A stretch of 64,000 bases of DNA from Nocardia acididurans (GTDB lineage Bacteria > Actinomycetota > Actinomycetes > Mycobacteriales > Mycobacteriaceae): assembly GCF_016741815.1 (NCBI RefSeq), contig NZ_JAERRJ010000012.1, positions 1 to 64,000 of the forward strand. The letters are read 5' to 3'. The notes under the pieces were generated by a model. It saw only the letters and a program-made list of their open reading frames with translations. It made no database searches and was not told the DNA's origin. The translations under genes were made by a program, and so were the position numbers. This document shows, one piece after another, positions 40,563-51,080 of this stretch; within the stretch, counting starts at the first letter, position 1; each line of letters begins with the position of its first letter.

Positions 40563-42916
40563 AGCAGCAGCGTGTGGTCGTACGAACCGGGCACCGGATG
40601 GTGGGAGTCGCCGAACGCGGCGTCCGGCAGGAGGCCCGTGGTGAGACCGATGTGCTGCGCCGGGTACAGGCCGGAATCGACCAGCGGCGCGTGCACGCTC
40701 GAATCGGTCACGTCCGCAACGGGTTTCACCGGCTTGGGCACGATCTCGATCGGCTTCTGCGTGGGCGGCACCTGCAGGGTGGGCACGGGTTGCTGCACCG
40801 ACGGCAGGGTCGGCGGTACGACCACGGTCGGCACGTCCACCTCATTGCTGGGCACGGTGACCGGCGGCTGCACGGGGTGGCTCACCGTCGGCGGAGTGGT
40901 CAGGCCGCCATCGGTATGGGGCACGGTGACCGTCGGTCCGCCGGTGTGCGTGTTGTCGCCGGTCTGCGGCCGGGTGCTCGGGCCCGGATCCACGGTCACA
41001 GGGCCGCTGCCGGGTGTGGTCGTCCCGCCGATTCCGGTATTGCCGCCGCCGGTCGTATTGCCCGGCGGCGTGGTGAGCGCGGGCAGCGTGATATTCGGCT
41101 GCCCGGTATCGCCGAGCCCCGGAATCTTGGTGACCGGCGGTATGGACGGCGCGGTGGTCAGGCCGACGCCACCTCCGGTCGAGGGCACGCTGACGCTCGG
41201 CACGGTGCCGCCCGGCGCGATGCTCAGCGGCACCGGCTGCGAGATCAGCGAGGCCGGATTATCGCCCGTCCCAGGCTGATTCGCGGCGAGCGCGGGCTGG
41301 CGGCCACTGTCGAACAGTGCCGGGGCGGCCGCGGCGGGCGCGGTCAACGGCGAGGGACCGTACGCGGTCAGGACGTTCGCGACCGGATGCAGGGCCGCAT
41401 CGGGCTGAATGGTCGTCTGCAGCGGAGTGGTCACCACCGGCTGCGCGACGGCGACGGGCGCGACCGGCGCGACCACGGCCGGAGCCACCGGCGCGACGAC
41501 AACGGGCGCGATGGATGCCGCGGGAGCGGCCGGGGCCGCGGGAGCGACGGCCACGGGAGCCGCGGGAGCGACCACCGGCGCGGCAGGCCCGACCGCGGGC
41601 GCGGCGACACCGGCGGGAGCACCCACACCGATCGACGGGCCGCTGCCGACACCACCGGCCGGTGCGCCGACGCCACCGGCAGGAGCACCAGCACCACCGG
41701 CAGAAGCACCAGCACCACCGGTGGAGGCACCTACCCCACCGACGGAGGCACCGGGGGCACCCGTCCCGGGACCCGAGGCACCGATCGATGACGGACCAGC
41801 GGTCCCGCCCGCCGAAGGCGCACCCGAACCACCCTGTGCACCAGGGGAATCAGCGTGTCCGGCCGAGTTATGAGACGCACCACCGGAATTCGCGTGCCCG
41901 CCCGAGGCGTTCCGCGCGTCGAAGGGCTCGTCGGCGGCGCGCTGGTTGCCCGACGTATCACGTACCGCCGCAACGGAGCTCACGGCGTTCCCGCTGTCGG
42001 TGGCCTGGTCCGCACCGGCCTTGTCCGCGAGGGGTGCGCGACCGTCGTCGCCGAGGAGCCCGTCATGGCCGAACAGCCCGTCGTCCTCGAACAGTCCGTC
42101 GTCGCCGAACAGTCCGTCGTCGCCGAAGAGGTCGAACGAGTCGCCCCAGTTCGGGTCCGGGTCGTGTTCCACATTCGGTGGCCGGTCGATGCCGATATCG
42201 GCTGCCGCACGCGAGGACACCCAGATTCCGTCGAGACCGACGTGCAGCTTCACCTCGACATCGGCCGCGAAGAAGAAACCGCTGCCGGGCGAGCCCGCCT
42301 CCGGCGCGGGACCGCCTCCGTGCGAAGGCATTTCGGTGCGATCGCTTTCGCCGGGCGGCCGGAGGAAGTCCGGGTTCATGAGCGTGAGATCGAGGATGTC
42401 CGGGATCCCGAGCCCGACCGCCGGGGCGGCGTCGAACAGCGACAGGTGCGAATCATCCGGCGCGCTCTCGACGGGCGAGGGCTCGTAGCCGCTGTCGGTC
42501 TCGGGCAGCCCGAGTCCGTGGAATCCGTACGCGCTCGACGGGGAGCTGGAGGCGGCGAGGGTGAATCCGGCGTCGGTGCCGTACTCGTGGTTGTCGTCCG
42601 AGCTCTGCGGCGCGCCGACGGGCGAGATGCCGCTGTGGCCGGGCGCGGTGGCGCCGGGCGCGAGGTCGGGGAAGTCCAGGGTGGGGCTGGGCAGGTCGGG
42701 TTCCGGATCGTTCACCTGTGACCAGCCGACATTGCGGCTGTCGTGATCGAGGGCCGGAGTGGCGCCCTTGTTCCCGCTGGCGGCGATGAGCGCACCGCCG
42801 GTGACATACGCGCCTGCCCTCGCGACGCGCGCGACACCGCTCGCGATGCGGTATGCGGTGTCCTCCGCGTATTCGCCCGCCTCGGCCTCGTCGTCGAAGG
42901 GCAGATCACGCGTCAT
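40559..42916 (-). CDS. Large low-complexity protein coupled to the dynamin-like GTPase
   Basis: This is a 785-residue protein with no family I recognise. Residues 1-50 are acidic, then helical/hydrophobic (AYVTGGALIAASG). Residues 50-215 are Pro/Ser/Asp-rich, with a short ordered-looking patch (about 217-243, FFFAADVEVKLHVGLDGIWV). Residues 263-292 hold five repeats of the type DGLFGDD. About 340-450 is Gly/Ala/Ser-rich with GGAGAPAGGVG repeats, 450-560 is Ala/Pro/Val, and 560-740 is Thr/Pro/Gly. The unique end runs DAAFGDSHHPVPGSYDHTLLL. No signal peptide is evident. Gly-rich IniB upstream of IniA in mycobacteria is a functional analogy, not a clear homologue. The start is ATG 42916; ATG 42973 is an alternative. 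Confidence 0.75.
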   Translation of the reverse strand: MTRDLPFDDEAEAGEYAEDTAYRIASGVARVARAGAYVTGGALIAASGNKGATPALDHDSRNVGWSQVNDPEPDLPSPTLDFPDLAPGATAPGHSGISPVGAPQSSDDNHEYGTDAGFTLAASSSPSSAYGFHGLGLPETDSGYEPSPVESAPDDSHLSLFDAAPAVGLGIPDILDLTLMNPDFLRPPGESDRTEMPSHGGGPAPEAGSPGSGFFFAADVEVKLHVGLDGIWVSSRAAADIGIDRPPNVEHDPDPNWGDSFDLFGDDGLFGDDGLFEDDGLFGHDGLLGDDGRAPLADKAGADQATDSGNAVSSVAAVRDTSGNQRAADEPFDARNASGGHANSGGASHNSAGHADSPGAQGGSGAPSAGGTAGPSSIGASGPGTGAPGASVGGVGASTGGAGASAGGAGAPAGGVGAPAGGVGSGPSIGVGAPAGVAAPAVGPAAPVVAPAAPVAVAPAAPAAPAASIAPVVVAPVAPAVVAPVAPVAVAQPVVTTPLQTTIQPDAALHPVANVLTAYGPSPLTAPAAAAPALFDSGRQPALAANQPGTGDNPASLISQPVPLSIAPGGTVPSVSVPSTGGGVGLTTAPSIPPVTKIPGLGDTGQPNITLPALTTPPGNTTGGGNTGIGGTTTPGSGPVTVDPGPSTRPQTGDNTHTGGPTVTVPHTDGGLTTPPTVSHPVQPPVTVPSNEVDVPTVVVPPTLPSVQQPVPTLQVPPTQKPIEIVPKPVKPVADVTDSSVHAPLVDSGLYPAQHIGLTTGLLPDAAFGDSHHPVPGSYDHTLLL

Positions 42917-43136
42917 GCACAGGCTCCGCTCTCGGGTGAGCGGCGGCTCGCCGAGGCGGGCCGCCGTTATCAAGTCTGTTTCACACCTTATTTCCGGATA
43001 TCCCGGCTGTCACATCCGCCAGGTCAGTAGCGGTGTGCACAGTGGTGCGACACATAGCTTGTCACCCTGCATATCAAGACGGAAGACCCTGTTTTCCGCT
43101 GCATACGGGAACCACGGTTTCTTTGCGCCACGATGC

Positions 43137-43157
43137 CCCGCTGCCGTGCACAGCGGG
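43137..43157 (-). terminator. Hairpin downstream of lepA
   Basis: A 7-bp stem (CCCGCTG at 43137-43143, CAGCGGG at 43151-43157) lies 20 bp past the lepA stop. The 260-bp gap 42917-43176 otherwise shows no gene and must hold the promoter of the GTPase operon. Confidence 0.55.
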
Positions 43158-43176
43158 ACATCGAGATCGACCGGCG

Positions 43177-45027
<1,851 letters not shown>

Positions 45028-45184
45028 TCCTCGGCATGGCGAAACAGCGGCATGTCAACCGGCAAGTCTACGGGGCGCGGCGCGGGCACCTGCCGCCCGG
45101 AGCACCTCACGGCTGAACTGGGCTTTGCCACAGGGTGATCCGGCCCGGATGAGAACCCAGGAATTGGTCGCTAGGCTGCCGAAC

Positions 45185-45766
45185 ATGGCCGGCAGGTGGA
45201 ACGCTCTGGGGAAGCAGTTGGGGATTGTCGCTAAGGAACAGGGCCAGCAGCTCGTCCGGCAGCAGGCGCCCAAACTGATCGGGAAAGTACAGCAGTCCTC
45301 GATGTGGGATCGCGCGATGAAGGCGGTGGGGACGCCGCGCAAGAAGCCGGGACCGACGGTGCGGCCGACCTCCTCGGCGGGCGTGCCGAGCCGGGAACGG
45401 GCACGTCAGATCGTGTACAGCCCGCAGCTGGACGGCCGCGCCGATCCGGGTGAGGTGGTGTGGACCTGGGTGCCCTACGAGGAGGACCCCAGCAACGGCA
45501 AGGACCGCCCCGTGCTCGTGGTCGGGCGCGACGGCAAGACGCTGCTCGGGCTGATGCTGTCCTCCAACGAGGAGCACGCGCACCATTCCAACTGGGTCGG
45601 CATCGGCCCGGGACCGTGGGATCACGCGGGCCGGTCGAGCTGGGTACGACTGGACCGCGTCCTGGACGTCCCCGAGGCGGGCATCCGCCGCGAGGGCGCG
45701 ATCCTGGCCCGCAAGACCTTCGACCTGGTGGCACACCGGCTCTGCGCCGAATACCACTGGCACTGA
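45185..45766 (+). CDS. PemK/MazF-like protein
   Basis: This 193-residue protein has an N-terminal basic helical part (about 1-70, GKQLGIVAKEQGQQLVRQQ) that is not part of the toxin family. A C-terminal domain follows with QIVYSPQLDGRADPGEVVW, YEEDPSNGKDRPVLVVGRD and SWVRLDRVLDVPEAGI, resembling the PemK/MazF RNase fold. No antitoxin gene is adjacent, and the gene is conserved at this place in mycobacteria, so it is more likely a housekeeping relative than an active toxin. The start is ATG 45185; ATG 45149 is an in-frame alternative. Confidence 0.75.
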   Translation: MAGRWNALGKQLGIVAKEQGQQLVRQQAPKLIGKVQQSSMWDRAMKAVGTPRKKPGPTVRPTSSAGVPSRERARQIVYSPQLDGRADPGEVVWTWVPYEEDPSNGKDRPVLVVGRDGKTLLGLMLSSNEEHAHHSNWVGIGPGPWDHAGRSSWVRLDRVLDVPEAGIRREGAILARKTFDLVAHRLCAEYHWH

Positions 45767-45781
45767 TCCGCCTCCCCGCGA

Positions 45782-45896
45782 CTTCAGCGCCCAGGCTGAG
45801 AGCCGTCGACCGCAGGCAACGCGTGCCTGCGGTCGAGAGACGATCCGATTCTGGACGTACCCGGCGAGTTACCCGGACCGTACGAAATCAGTTGTC
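45782..45896. repeat. 115-bp dispersed repeat, copy A
   Basis: This is the same length and orientation as copy B at 50867. Both start CTTCAGCGCCC and end with a strongly conserved block CGTACCCGGCGAGTTACCCG ... CGAAATCAGTTGTC. Copy A contains a perfect 13-bp hairpin (45806-45818 with 45824-45836, loop ACGCG) that can terminate the convergent genes around it. Confidence 0.85.
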
Positions 45897-45903
45897 ACCT
45901 TGG

Positions 45904-46683
45904 TCAACTCGCGAGGTTTCGGGAGCGGCCGAAGAGGACGCCGTACACCAGGGATCCGAGCACACCGCCGATCAGCGGGAACACGATGAACACCCACAGC
46001 TGTGCGGGTGCGCCGTTCTGATAGAAGGCCACCGCGATGCTGCGCGCCGGATTCACCGAGGTGTTGTCGACCGGGATCGAGATCAGGTGGATCACCGCCA
46101 GGGTGATGCCGATGGACAGCCCCGCCAGCGGGACGTCCGAGAGCTGATCGGTCGAGGCCAGCACCACGAACACCAGCACCGCCGTCAGGATGATCTCGAC
46201 CGTGATGGTCGCGGCCAGCCCGTACCCGTTGAGGGTGATTCCGGCGATCTCGGTCTTGGAGGGGCTGTGCGCACCCCAGCCGTTCGCGCCGAGCCCGTCC
46301 TGGGCGCGGTTGTAGGAAGGCAGATTCTTGGCGACGGCGTAGATCACCGTGCCGGCCAGCAGACCGCCGATGATCTGGGCCACCCAGTACAGCCCCGCCG
46401 TCATGGCCGATACGCGGCCCAGCAGGAACTGCCCGACCGTGACGGCCGGATTCACATGGCATCCCGAGATCGGCCCGATCGCGTACACCAGGAACAACAG
46501 GGTGAACCCGAAGGCCAGCGCCACGCCGAGCGCGCCGACCCGATCACCCGCCAGCACCGCGGTGCCGACACCGCCGAGCACCAGCAGGAAGGTGCCGAGG
46601 GCTTCCGCGAACAGTTTCCTGCCCAAGGGAATCGGCTCGAGTTCCGATAGTTCTTCGACGACTTCCTGCGCTGTGGGAGACAT
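45904..46683 (-). CDS. aqpZ: Aquaporin Z
   Basis: This 259-residue water channel has six membrane helices and both pore loops: HVNPAVTVG (NPA at 78-80) and VNPARSIAV, with the Arg of the selectivity filter right after the second NPA. GCHVNPA and the Ile/Val pore lining fit a water-selective AqpZ rather than a glycerol facilitator (no NPARD-type Asp). The cytoplasmic N-terminal tail is acidic. The start is ATG 46683. It is absent from the corresponding M. tuberculosis locus. It is flanked downstream by copy A of the dispersed repeat. Confidence 0.93.
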   Translation of the reverse strand: MSPTAQEVVEELSELEPIPLGRKLFAEALGTFLLVLGGVGTAVLAGDRVGALGVALAFGFTLLFLVYAIGPISGCHVNPAVTVGQFLLGRVSAMTAGLYWVAQIIGGLLAGTVIYAVAKNLPSYNRAQDGLGANGWGAHSPSKTEIAGITLNGYGLAATITVEIILTAVLVFVVLASTDQLSDVPLAGLSIGITLAVIHLISIPVDNTSVNPARSIAVAFYQNGAPAQLWVFIVFPLIGGVLGSLVYGVLFGRSRNLAS

Positions 46684-46740
46684 CAGCCACCTTCCGATAA
46701 GCCCGCCGGAGCGGCGCTACCTGTACTGCTGAATCACGCG

Positions 46741-47583
46741 TCACGCGAGCCGAGTGATCTCCACCACTACTTCGAGATCGGTCGAGCCGCTTCCGCTGAA
46801 GATACCTTTCAAAGGGGGCACATCGGCGTAATCACGTCCGACGCCGACGGATACGTGTTGCTCGGTGACGGGGATGTTGTTGGTCGGGTCGTAGCCCCAC
46901 CACTGGCCGGTCCAGGCTTCGATCCAGGCGTGCATCTGCCCGGCGACCGTGTGCCCGACCTCGGCGGCGGGATCGGGGTGCAGATAGCCGGAAACGTAGC
47001 GGCTGGGAATTCCCATACCGCGCAACAGCAGCAGGGTCAGGTGCGCGTAGTCCTGGCAGACGCCGCGTCTTTCGGCGAAGGCCTGCACGGCGGAGGTGTG
47101 CACCGAGGTGGTGCCGGCGAGGTAGTTCATCTCCCGGTGCACCCATTCCGCCCCGCGCACAACGGCTTTCGCGGGTGGCACGCCGCGGGCCAGTTGCCGG
47201 GCCACCGGGGCGAGGCGGCGTTCGCGGGGCACATAGTCGGTGGGGTTGAGCAGTTCGTCGAAACGGTCGGCGATGGCCTCGTGACGCAGTTGCTCCCAGG
47301 ACAGTTCCTCGGCGGGCCCAGCGAAGGGTTCGGTTTCCACCACCGACGCGCTGGTGACCTCCAATTCCGTGTGCGGGGCGTGCAGATCGAAGGCCGTCAC
47401 GGTGGTGCCCCAGTAGTCGAGGTAGCGATAGGACCGGGTGGAAGGCACGGTCTCCACGCGGTTGAGGATGACGTTCTGCCTGCTGTCGGCGCGCGGGGTG
47501 AGCCGCGCCTCGTTGAAGGACCGGGTGACCGGACCGTCGTACACATATCCGGTGGTGTGCACCACGCGCATGCGCCAGCTCAT
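46741..47583 (-). CDS. Transglutaminase-like cysteine peptidase
   Basis: This 280-residue protein has an N-terminal beta-sandwich (HTTGYVYDGPVTRSFNEARLTP) and a transglutaminase core with the triad C176 (RRGVCQDYAH), H218 (GQMHAWIEAW) and D232 (WGYDPTNN). The start is ATG 47583, overlapping the alpha-E gene stop by four bases. The three-gene set of circularly permuted ATP-grasp, alpha-E and transglutaminase recurs widely (Rv2411c-Rv2409c in M. tuberculosis). Known work on the set suggests a peptide-ligating and processing system, but its product is not firmly defined. Confidence 0.92.
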   Translation of the reverse strand: MSWRMRVVHTTGYVYDGPVTRSFNEARLTPRADSRQNVILNRVETVPSTRSYRYLDYWGTTVTAFDLHAPHTELEVTSASVVETEPFAGPAEELSWEQLRHEAIADRFDELLNPTDYVPRERRLAPVARQLARGVPPAKAVVRGAEWVHREMNYLAGTTSVHTSAVQAFAERRGVCQDYAHLTLLLLRGMGIPSRYVSGYLHPDPAAEVGHTVAGQMHAWIEAWTGQWWGYDPTNNIPVTEQHVSVGVGRDYADVPPLKGIFSGSGSTDLEVVVEITRLA

Positions 47584-48548
47584 ACCGCCTCCTCCAGCTG
47601 CGTGCCGTTGCGCCCGTGCAGGCCGGTCCAGGCCACCCAGGATTCGGCGTGGAAATACTGCAGCGCCACCGCTTCTCCCACTTCACGACAGGTTTCCTGG
47701 AGCCACAGCAGGCGGCTGGGCAGATCCTCCAGCAGACCCTTGGACGGCAGGAACTCGAGTTCGCTGCGGGCTCGTCCGAGCAGCCGGTGCGCCTCGTGGC
47801 GGGCGGCGAATCTGCTGTTGGGGCGTTGATCCAGTTCCTGCAGGCAGGTCTCGGCGACCCGCAGCGAATGGAACACCGAGCGCGGGAAAAGCCGGTCCAG
47901 CAGGATGAATTCGGCGATCTGATGGGCGTCCAGCACACCGCGATGGGTGCGCAGGTACGGGTCGTGGGCTCCGGCGGATCGCAGCACCGTCACCCACGCC
48001 GGGGAGGACGTGCGATCACCCGCTCGCGAATGCAGCAGGCGCACAGTCATGTCCACGCGTTCGATGGAGCGGCCCAGCAGCAGGAAGCGGTAGCCGTCGT
48101 CCCGGCTCAGGGTGGAATCGGAGAGTCCGGCGAACATGGCGGCGCGGTCGGTGATGTAGTGGCAGAACTGATGCGGGCCGAGCGCGCGAGCGGCCCGTTC
48201 GGCGTTGGCGAGCCCGTTGTAGGTGGCATTGAGGCACTCCCACATCTCGGTGGAGGTGACTTCCCGTGCGCCCCGGGCATTCTCACGAGCCCGTTCGATG
48301 GAGTCGACTATGGACCCGCCGCTGTCGTGCCCGAAGGCCACCAGTTCGGTCACCGACCACACGTCGAGTTCGTGCTCGGGCGGCTCGATTCCGAGGACCC
48401 GCAACAGGACTCGGGAGGTGCGGTCGGGATCCACCGTCGCGTCCTCGAGCAGTTGATGGACCGCCACATCGAGGATGCGCGCCGTGTACTCGGCGCGTTC
48501 GACATAGCGGCCGATCCAGAATAGGGATTCGGCATTGCGCGCCAACAT
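47580..48548 (-). CDS. Alpha-E domain protein
   Basis: This 322-residue all-helical protein is of the Alpha-E (DUF403) family, recognised from LARNAESLFWIGRYVERAEYTARILD at the start (family hallmark) and FLLLGRSIERVDMTVRLL in the middle. Its biochemical role is unknown; it always accompanies the ATP-grasp and transglutaminase genes. The ATG 48548 is preferred over GTG 48560 because the latter lies inside the AGGTGGG ribosome site. It is coupled to the transglutaminase gene downstream. Confidence 0.9.
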   Translation of the reverse strand: MLARNAESLFWIGRYVERAEYTARILDVAVHQLLEDATVDPDRTSRVLLRVLGIEPPEHELDVWSVTELVAFGHDSGGSIVDSIERARENARGAREVTSTEMWECLNATYNGLANAERAARALGPHQFCHYITDRAAMFAGLSDSTLSRDDGYRFLLLGRSIERVDMTVRLLHSRAGDRTSSPAWVTVLRSAGAHDPYLRTHRGVLDAHQIAEFILLDRLFPRSVFHSLRVAETCLQELDQRPNSRFAARHEAHRLLGRARSELEFLPSKGLLEDLPSRLLWLQETCREVGEAVALQYFHAESWVAWTGLHGRNGTQLEEAV

Positions 48549-48615
48549 GATTGGACCCACCTAACGCTGTATTCACCTGCCGAGCATTCGCGCCGTTGCT
48601 ACTGCCGTATGTGTG

Positions 48616-50295
48616 TTATTGCTGTTGCTGATTCGCCCGGGTGGGCGAGGGTTCCCGGGATTGATCCCGGTCGCGGGTGAGGTGGAGTTCGCTCACCAGC
48701 TGCGATCCCGCGAGTTCGCGCTGCGCGACGGAGGTGCGGGGGGCGAGCACCCAGGTGTCCTTGCTGCCGCCGCCCTGACTGGAGTTCACCACCAGCGAGC
48801 CGTCCGGCAGCGCCACCCGGGTCAAACCGCCTGGGAGAACGAAGATGTCGTCGCCGTCGTTGACCGCGAAGGGGCGCAGGTCCACATGCCGGGGCCGCAG
48901 GCCGCCGCCGATCTTCGCGGGAACCGTGGACAACTGCACCACCGGCTGCGCGATCCAGCCGCGCGGATGGGCGCGCACCTTGCGCCGAACCGCTTCCAGC
49001 TCTTTGGGACTCGCGTCGGGACCGATGACGATGCCGTATCCGCCGGAGCCCTCCACGGGTTTCACCACCAGTTCGGCGACGCGGTCGAGAACCTCCTCGC
49101 ATTCGCCGGGTTCCCAGCAGCGGTAGGAGTCCACATTCGGCAGGATCGGCTTCTCACCCAGGTAGTACTCGATGAACGCGGGCACATAGGTGTAGATGAG
49201 TTTGTCGTCGCCGACGCCGTTGCCGACCGCGTTGGCCAGCACCACGGTTCCGGCGCGCGCGGCATTGAGGATGCCGGCGATGCCGAGCATGGAGTCCGGG
49301 CGGAACTGCATGGGGTCGAGGAAGGTGTCGTCGATGCGGCGGTAGATGACGTCCACCTGCCGCTCCCCCGCCGTGGTGCGCATGTAGACAACATTGTCGC
49401 GGCAGAACAGGTCGCGGCCCTCGACCAGTTCCACGCCCATCTGCCGGGCCAGCAGCGAATGCTCGAAGTAGGCGGAGTTGTAGACGCCGGGCGTGAGCAC
49501 CACCACGGTCGGATCGGCCTCGTTGGGGGCGGCGGCCGAGCGCAGGGCGCGCAGCAGGTAGCTCGGATAGTCGCCGACGGCGCGCACCCGATGCGAGGCG
49601 AACAGATCCGGGAAGACGCGGGCCATGGTGCGGCGGTTCTCCATCACATAGGAGACGCCCGAGGGCGAGCGCAGATTGTCCTCGAGCACCCGGAAGTCGC
49701 CGTGCTCGTCGCGGATCAGGTCGATGCCCGCCACATGGATGCGCACTCCGTTGGGCGGCACCAGTCCCGCGGCCTCGCGATGGAAATGCTGACAGGAGGT
49801 GACGAGCCGTTTCGGGATGATCTGGTCGCGCAGGATGGTCTGCTCGCCGTACACGTCGGCGAGGAAGGCCTCGAGGGCGCGCACCCGCTGTTTGATGCCG
49901 CGCTCGAGTTTGGACCATTCGGTGGCGGTTATCACCCTCGGCACCAGGTCGAGCGGGAAGGGCCGCTCCTGGCCGGACAGTGAGAAGGTGATGCCCTGAT
50001 CCACGAAGGCGCGGGCCAGCGCCTCGGCCCTGGCCGCCAGATCGTCGGCGTCGATCGCGGCGAGGGCGGCGAAGATGCCCCGATAGGCGACACGCACCCG
50101 GCCGGAGGGGTCGAACATCTCATCGAAAGCCTGTGCGTATTTACCGGGAGCGTAGCCCTCGAACACTCCGCCGGACGCACCCTCGATGGCGAATTCCACA
50201 TCTCGGGTCGTCGGGGCGCGGCCGAGTGCGGCGGGAACGGTCGCGGCGTTTCTGAGTGCCCTTGCAGGACCCGGCGCGCTGGCGGCGGGAGTCAT
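48616..50295 (-). CDS. Circularly permuted ATP-grasp protein
   Basis: This 559-residue protein is of the circularly permuted ATP-grasp (type 2, DUF404/407) family. Segments include YRGIFAALAAIDADDLAAR, RVLEDNLRSPSGVSYVMENR (acidic metal ligands), DVIYRRIDDTFLDP, LANAVGNGVGDDKLIYTYVP and VVKPVEGSGGYGIVIG. By family it forms peptide-like amide bonds using ATP. The start is ATG 50295. No ribosome site precedes it, while a TACTATTTT-like element does, so the mRNA may be leaderless. It is first of the three-gene set and divergent from rpsT. The C-terminus is Gln-rich. Confidence 0.9.
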   Translation of the reverse strand: MTPAASAPGPARALRNAATVPAALGRAPTTRDVEFAIEGASGGVFEGYAPGKYAQAFDEMFDPSGRVRVAYRGIFAALAAIDADDLAARAEALARAFVDQGITFSLSGQERPFPLDLVPRVITATEWSKLERGIKQRVRALEAFLADVYGEQTILRDQIIPKRLVTSCQHFHREAAGLVPPNGVRIHVAGIDLIRDEHGDFRVLEDNLRSPSGVSYVMENRRTMARVFPDLFASHRVRAVGDYPSYLLRALRSAAAPNEADPTVVVLTPGVYNSAYFEHSLLARQMGVELVEGRDLFCRDNVVYMRTTAGERQVDVIYRRIDDTFLDPMQFRPDSMLGIAGILNAARAGTVVLANAVGNGVGDDKLIYTYVPAFIEYYLGEKPILPNVDSYRCWEPGECEEVLDRVAELVVKPVEGSGGYGIVIGPDASPKELEAVRRKVRAHPRGWIAQPVVQLSTVPAKIGGGLRPRHVDLRPFAVNDGDDIFVLPGGLTRVALPDGSLVVNSSQGGGSKDTWVLAPRTSVAQRELAGSQLVSELHLTRDRDQSREPSPTRANQQQQ

Positions 50296-50510
50296 GAAAA
50301 AATAGTCCGTCACGCAGGGGCAACACGCAGGGGGACGGCGATAAATTTCTGGTTTCGGGGATGTCGCGGGACGGGCCGATTTCATACCCCGGCGTGTTGC
50401 CTGGTAGCCTCGATTGCTGGCGCTGCCCTATAGCCCTCTACCTGTAGTGCGCGGCCCGATGACTTTGCACACCGCATACCCACCACACGAAGGAACACGA
50501 GGAAACAGGC

Positions 50511-50774
50511 GTGGCCAACATCAAGTCCCAGATGAAGCGGATCCGCACCAACGAGCTTGCGCGTCAGCGTAACCAGTCGGTGAAGTCCGCGCTGCGCACC
50601 TCGATCCGCAAGTTCCGCGAGGCCGCTGCGGCGGGCGAGAAGGACAAGGCGCTCGAGCTGCTGCAGACCGCGAGCAAGAGCCTGGACAAGGCCGCCTCGA
50701 AGGGTGTCATCCACTCCAACCAGGCCGCCAACAAGAAGTCGGCGCTGTCGCTGGCTTTCAACAAGCTCGGCTGA
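50511..50774 (+). CDS. rpsT: 30S ribosomal protein S20
   Basis: This 87-residue primary 16S rRNA-binding protein of the small subunit has three basic helices. NIKSQMKRIRTNELARQRNQSVKSALRT, GVIHSNQAANKKSAL and a final KLG are diagnostic. The start is GTG 50511. The gene is monocistronic with a T-tract terminator, divergent from the ATP-grasp gene, as in mycobacteria. Confidence 0.98.
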   Translation: MANIKSQMKRIRTNELARQRNQSVKSALRTSIRKFREAAAAGEKDKALELLQTASKSLDKAASKGVIHSNQAANKKSALSLAFNKLG

Positions 50775-50813
50775 TTTTCTCCGGTAGCTCTACCGGCACA
50801 ATGCTTTTCACAG

Positions 50814-50845
50814 CCGCCGTGGCCACGACGACCACGGCGGTTTTT
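50814..50845 (+). terminator. Rho-independent terminator of rpsT
   Basis: A 9-bp stem (50814-50822 with 50832-50840, nine-base loop) is followed by five T. It is the most canonical terminator in the window. Confidence 0.92.
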
Positions 50846-50866
50846 GGCTTGCCCGCCCCTCCGCGT

Positions 50867-50981
50867 CTTCAGCGCCCGGCTCGGGTGCCGTCAACCGTTC
50901 CATTCGCGTGCTGGCGGTCGGACGCCGAATCCATGTCGGTCGTACCCGGCGAGTTACCCGGACCTCACGAAATCAGTTGTC
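50867..50981. repeat. 115-bp dispersed repeat, copy B
   Basis: This copy is in the same orientation and has exactly the same length as copy A (45782-45896). The last 45 bases are almost identical, the middle is diverged and the hairpin is degenerate. It lies in the 306-bp gap between rpsT and the LGFP gene, which otherwise holds only the rpsT terminator. Confidence 0.85.
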
Positions 50982-51080
50982 GCGTAGGCCATAGCGGGTA
51001 CTTGCTCAGCCGCTGTGTTCGCAGCAAGATGGCAACGGGCCTCGGGGGTCTTCAGATAGCCATCTGCGTTGGGAGTTCTC

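Noticed and set aside
45185..45766. Active toxin of a toxin-antitoxin pair
   Set aside because: There is no antitoxin gene on either side, a long N-terminal extension, and conserved position in mycobacteria; annotated only as PemK/MazF-like.
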